NCBI GenBank assembly: GCA_028288705.1
Contig: JAQBNH010000007.1
Coordinates: 496,001-560,000, forward strand
Direction: 5' to 3'
Length of the DNA stretch: 64,000 nt
Source: Ferruginibacter sp.
GTDB lineage: Bacteria; Bacteroidota; Bacteroidia; Chitinophagales; Chitinophagaceae
Of the stretch, positions 61,737-64,000 are shown piece after piece. Position 1 is the first letter of the stretch. Each line of letters begins with the position of its first letter. The notes below the pieces were generated by a model that worked only from the letters and a program-made list of their open reading frames with translations, ran no database searches and was not told where the DNA came from. The translations under genes and the position numbers were made by a program.

Positions 61737-63329
61737 ATGAAATATATTTCAGGCATTTTATTATTACTGGCTCAGGCGGTTTGTGCGCAGGAAGCGACGA
61801 CAACAGCATTAACTACCGGGCTCAAAAAGCATATCGGCTATCTCGCAGACGACAAACTGGAGGGGCGACGAACCGGATCCAAAGGAGAAAGACTCGCCTA
61901 CACTTATATCAGCAAGGCCTTTAAAGATGCGGGGTTGCAGGGCAACGGCGATAATAAAACCTTTATCCAGGCTTTTGAAGTGCATGATGGCAAAGCTATT
62001 TCCGCCGACAGCCGGTTCCGTATCGGAAAAAATAACCTGAAACTCGATGATGATTATTTCCCTTTGTCTAATTCCGCAGACGGCGCGTTCAAAAGCAACG
62101 CATATACGGTGATCGACCTGGCTGAACAGTTACTCGCCAACGCTGCCAACCCGCATTTTGATCTGGATGAATATATTCAGACTTCTGTAAAAACAGCGGT
62201 CACGCAGGGAAAGTCAGCGCTGCTGTTGCTGAATAATTCTACTATAAAGGATAATTTGTCTTTCGATTCAAAAGATAAAAAACTTCGGACAGAAATTCCT
62301 GTCATCTACCTGCAAAAAAAATATGCGGTGTTGCTGACCGGCAACCCGGAGATCAATGTCAACATTCATATCGGTGAAAAATCACGCACTGGGCACAACG
62401 TGCTCGGCTTTATAGATAACCATGCCGAGGCAACCATTATCCTTGGCGCCCACTACGACCACCTGGGTTATGGAGAAGATCACAACTCTTTATATGCAGG
62501 CAGCAAACCCATGATCCACAATGGTGCGGATGATAATGCGAGCGGAACCGCAGCATTGATCGAACTCGCGGCCTGGTTAAAGAAAAGTGGCTTAAAAAAA
62601 TACAATTACCAGTTGATCGCTTTTTCTGGTGAAGAACTTGGATTGTTTGGGTCGAAATATTTTACGGAACATGCGCCATACAATATGAGCACCGTCAACT
62701 ATATGATCAACATGGATATGATCGGCCGGTTGAATGACAGCACACATGGTTTGTCTATTGGTGGCTACGGCACTTCACCAGCCTGGAGCGGGATCATGAA
62801 GCCGGATGATCCGTTTTTTAAGATCAGGTTCGACAGCAGCGGAAGCGGGCCGAGCGATCATACAAGTTTTTATAGGAAAGATATTCCCGTTTTGTTTTTC
62901 TTTACCGGAACACATGCGGATTATCATAAACCATCAGACGATGCCAACAAAATAAACTTAGGCGGCGAACTGGCGGTGATCAACTATATCAAAGAGATCA
63001 TTACCACAACGAATAGCCGCGAAAAATTAGCTTTTACCAAAACGAAAGAAGCTGCCAGTAGCGGAAAAAACAGTTTTAAGGTAAGCCTCGGCATTATGCC
63101 CGATTACACATTTAGCGGGGCAGGCGTTTTGGTTGATGGTGTAAGTGAAGGAAAAGCCGCTCAAAAGGCGGGGATCAAAACGGGGGATGTGTTGATCCAA
63201 TTAGGCGAACACGTATTTACTGATGTGCAATCATATATGGGTGCGTTGAATAAATTCAATAAGGGTGAAAGCACGACGGTGAAGTTGAAACGGGGAACGA
63301 CTGAGTTAACCCTTCCTATAACTTTTTGA
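61737..63329 (+). CDS. M28-family zinc aminopeptidase with PDZ domain
   Basis: A 530-residue secreted protein from ATG 61737 (signal peptide MKYISGILLLLAQAVCAQ). The metal and catalytic sites are LGAHYDHLGYGEDH, HNGADDNASGTAALIELAAW, FSGEELGLFGSKY, NMDMIGRLN and THADYHKPSDDA. Between the signal and the peptidase core sits a protease-associated-like insert. The C-terminal PDZ domain is GVLVDGVSEGKAAQKAGIKT followed by GDVLIQLGEHVF. It should act as a periplasmic or surface aminopeptidase. Confidence 0.94.
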   Translation: MKYISGILLLLAQAVCAQEATTTALTTGLKKHIGYLADDKLEGRRTGSKGERLAYTYISKAFKDAGLQGNGDNKTFIQAFEVHDGKAISADSRFRIGKNNLKLDDDYFPLSNSADGAFKSNAYTVIDLAEQLLANAANPHFDLDEYIQTSVKTAVTQGKSALLLLNNSTIKDNLSFDSKDKKLRTEIPVIYLQKKYAVLLTGNPEINVNIHIGEKSRTGHNVLGFIDNHAEATIILGAHYDHLGYGEDHNSLYAGSKPMIHNGADDNASGTAALIELAAWLKKSGLKKYNYQLIAFSGEELGLFGSKYFTEHAPYNMSTVNYMINMDMIGRLNDSTHGLSIGGYGTSPAWSGIMKPDDPFFKIRFDSSGSGPSDHTSFYRKDIPVLFFFTGTHADYHKPSDDANKINLGGELAVINYIKEIITTTNSREKLAFTKTKEAASSGKNSFKVSLGIMPDYTFSGAGVLVDGVSEGKAAQKAGIKTGDVLIQLGEHVFTDVQSYMGALNKFNKGESTTVKLKRGTTELTLPITF

Positions 63330-63345
63330 CGGTTGAATACAACAC

Positions 63346-63780
63346 ATGAAACTCAGGATTGATAACGAAACATTAGCGGAAGAATTTTTTGAAGGCACAA
63401 GCCTGCTGGGCATTGTAGCGCCTATTAAGGATTATCTGTTTACCTGGCATATCAACCAGAATATGGGTTTTCATTTCCGGATCAATAACAGCATCGAGAT
63501 ACAATTGCGAAAAAAAGATCGGAATTATTTTTTCTCTATTTACGAATACAAAGTGCCGGGCTGTTGCATGGTGCATTATCTGTACAATAACCAGTACGAT
63601 GGAGAATATCTTTTGCCCGAATTTAAACACCTTGATTTCTTATGGCTTGTTGCCGGGGAAGAAATGGATAAAGAAGAGTTGCAATCCTTACAGCAATCTT
63701 TGAAATCAATGCCTTCCGTTCAGTTCGTGAATGAAATGACGAACGAAAAAATCAAGCACAAACAACACCTGATCTTCTAA
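63346..63780 (+). CDS. IPExxxVDY-family protein
   Basis: A 144-residue protein of the small Bacteroidota IPExxxVDY family; the signature appears as [12 protein letters not shown]. The rest ([40 protein letters not shown]) fits the beta-rich pattern of that family. Function unknown. It starts 16 bp after the M28 peptidase gene. Confidence 0.8.
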   Translation: MKLRIDNETLAEEFFEGTSLLGIVAPIKDYLFTWHINQNMGFHFRINNSIEIQLRKKDRNYFFSIYEYKVPGCCMVHYLYNNQYDGEYLLPEFKHLDFLWLVAGEEMDKEELQSLQQSLKSMPSVQFVNEMTNEKIKHKQHLIF

Positions 63781-63797
63781 CGACTAAAATCAATTTT

Positions 63798-64000
63798 ATG
63801 TGGGAAGAAAAAGATAACAGCCTTTACCGGCAATTTACATTTAAAGATTTTTCAGAAGCTTTTGCTTTCATGACGCGCGTGGCGTTGATCGCCGAAAAGA
63901 TGGATCATCATCCCACATGGAAAAATGTGTACAACACAGTGGAGATCACCCTCAACACCCACGATGCGGGAGATACCGTAACAGATAAAGATCGTGAGCT
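63798..64000 (+). CDS. 4a-hydroxytetrahydrobiopterin dehydratase, 5' part
   Basis: The frame from ATG 63798 runs off the window end after 67 codons. It shows the PCD motif [16 protein letters not shown] and the later [16 protein letters not shown]. The enzyme dehydrates 4a-hydroxytetrahydrobiopterin and is usually linked to aromatic amino-acid hydroxylases or to molybdopterin use. It lies 17 bp after the previous gene. Confidence 0.9.
   Translation, partial: MWEEKDNSLYRQFTFKDFSEAFAFMTRVALIAEKMDHHPTWKNVYNTVEITLNTHDAGDTVTDKDRE

Noticed and set aside
1..64000. CRISPR arrays, insertion sequences, prophage or defence islands, rRNA operons
   Set aside because: I looked for regular direct repeats, transposase-like DDE or serine recombinase frames, phage structural genes, restriction or toxin-antitoxin pairs and rRNA sequence. 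None was found. Gene order and composition look like core chromosome throughout.

Overview
The window looks like ordinary chromosome from a member of the Bacteroidota, most likely the Chitinophagaceae or close relatives. The evidence is the gene content: S46 dipeptidyl-peptidase, GH92 mannosidase, DUF4369/TlpA thioredoxins, an IPExxxVDY-type protein, futalosine-pathway MqnC, tandem-PspC protein with PadR, and DUF2157 membrane proteins. Shine-Dalgarno sites are absent, and many genes are preceded by the Bacteroidota -7 element TAnnTTTG. I see no rRNA, CRISPR, insertion sequence, prophage or plasmid genes. One tRNA (Phe, GAA) is present.

Layout. 1-2449 (-): a TlpA-type thioredoxin followed by a tandem-parvulin PPIase cut by the window start. 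2587-6224 (+): RlmD, two adjacent rhomboids (one apparently active, one with its catalytic serine replaced by Asn), and a lipoprotein. 6274-8771: small unknown proteins, a membrane-anchored coiled-coil protein, DoxX. 8960-13322 (+): a tight run of EEP-family protein, cysS, DUF2007 protein, kdsB and DUF1569 protein. 13326-18648 (-): sorbosone-dehydrogenase-like lipoprotein, unknown lipoprotein, PLP aminotransferase, mannose-1-phosphate guanylyltransferase, KdsD. With kdsB, this gives two steps of Kdo synthesis and GDP-mannose for surface polysaccharide. 18931-22594 (+): RecQ, zinc alcohol dehydrogenase, tRNA-Phe. 22694-29972: mostly minus-strand housekeeping (2OG oxygenase, SPFH protein, NUDIX, cold-shock protein) plus an AI-2E-type transporter. 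30131-36888: NUMOD4/HNH protein, a SpeD-like protein lacking its self-processing residues, AHSA1 protein, PepSY-like protein, GH92, a candidate small RNA, OB-fold protein, YceI. 37021-42370: SDR, cyclophilin, a second candidate small RNA, an acidic repeat protein, a pair of overlapping multi-pass membrane genes, a glycine-zipper lipoprotein, a response regulator. 42555-47867: DPP7-type S46 peptidase, aspartyl protease with PDZ, MqnC, fasciclin lipoprotein. 48076-48526: two small reading frames, the second with its own promoter and terminator. 48533-57874 (-): SNF2/SWIM helicase, ComB, GcvT, methyltransferase, PspC protein, PadR regulator. 58288-64000: lipoprotein, FeoB, M28 peptidase with PDZ, IPExxxVDY-like protein and the start of a pterin dehydratase.

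The most interesting items are: (i) a PadR gene whose predicted promoter carries an inverted repeat across its -33 element; (ii) two intergenic transcription units with promoter-like and terminator elements but no protein, one folding into a long nested hairpin; (iii) three pseudoenzyme-like proteins (second rhomboid, SpeD-like, TlpA-like CxxS); (iv) several genes whose -7 element sits only 4-7 nt before the start codon, suggesting leaderless or near-leaderless mRNAs. No clear defence island or novel multi-gene system was found. All assignments come from reading the sequence; no database search was run.
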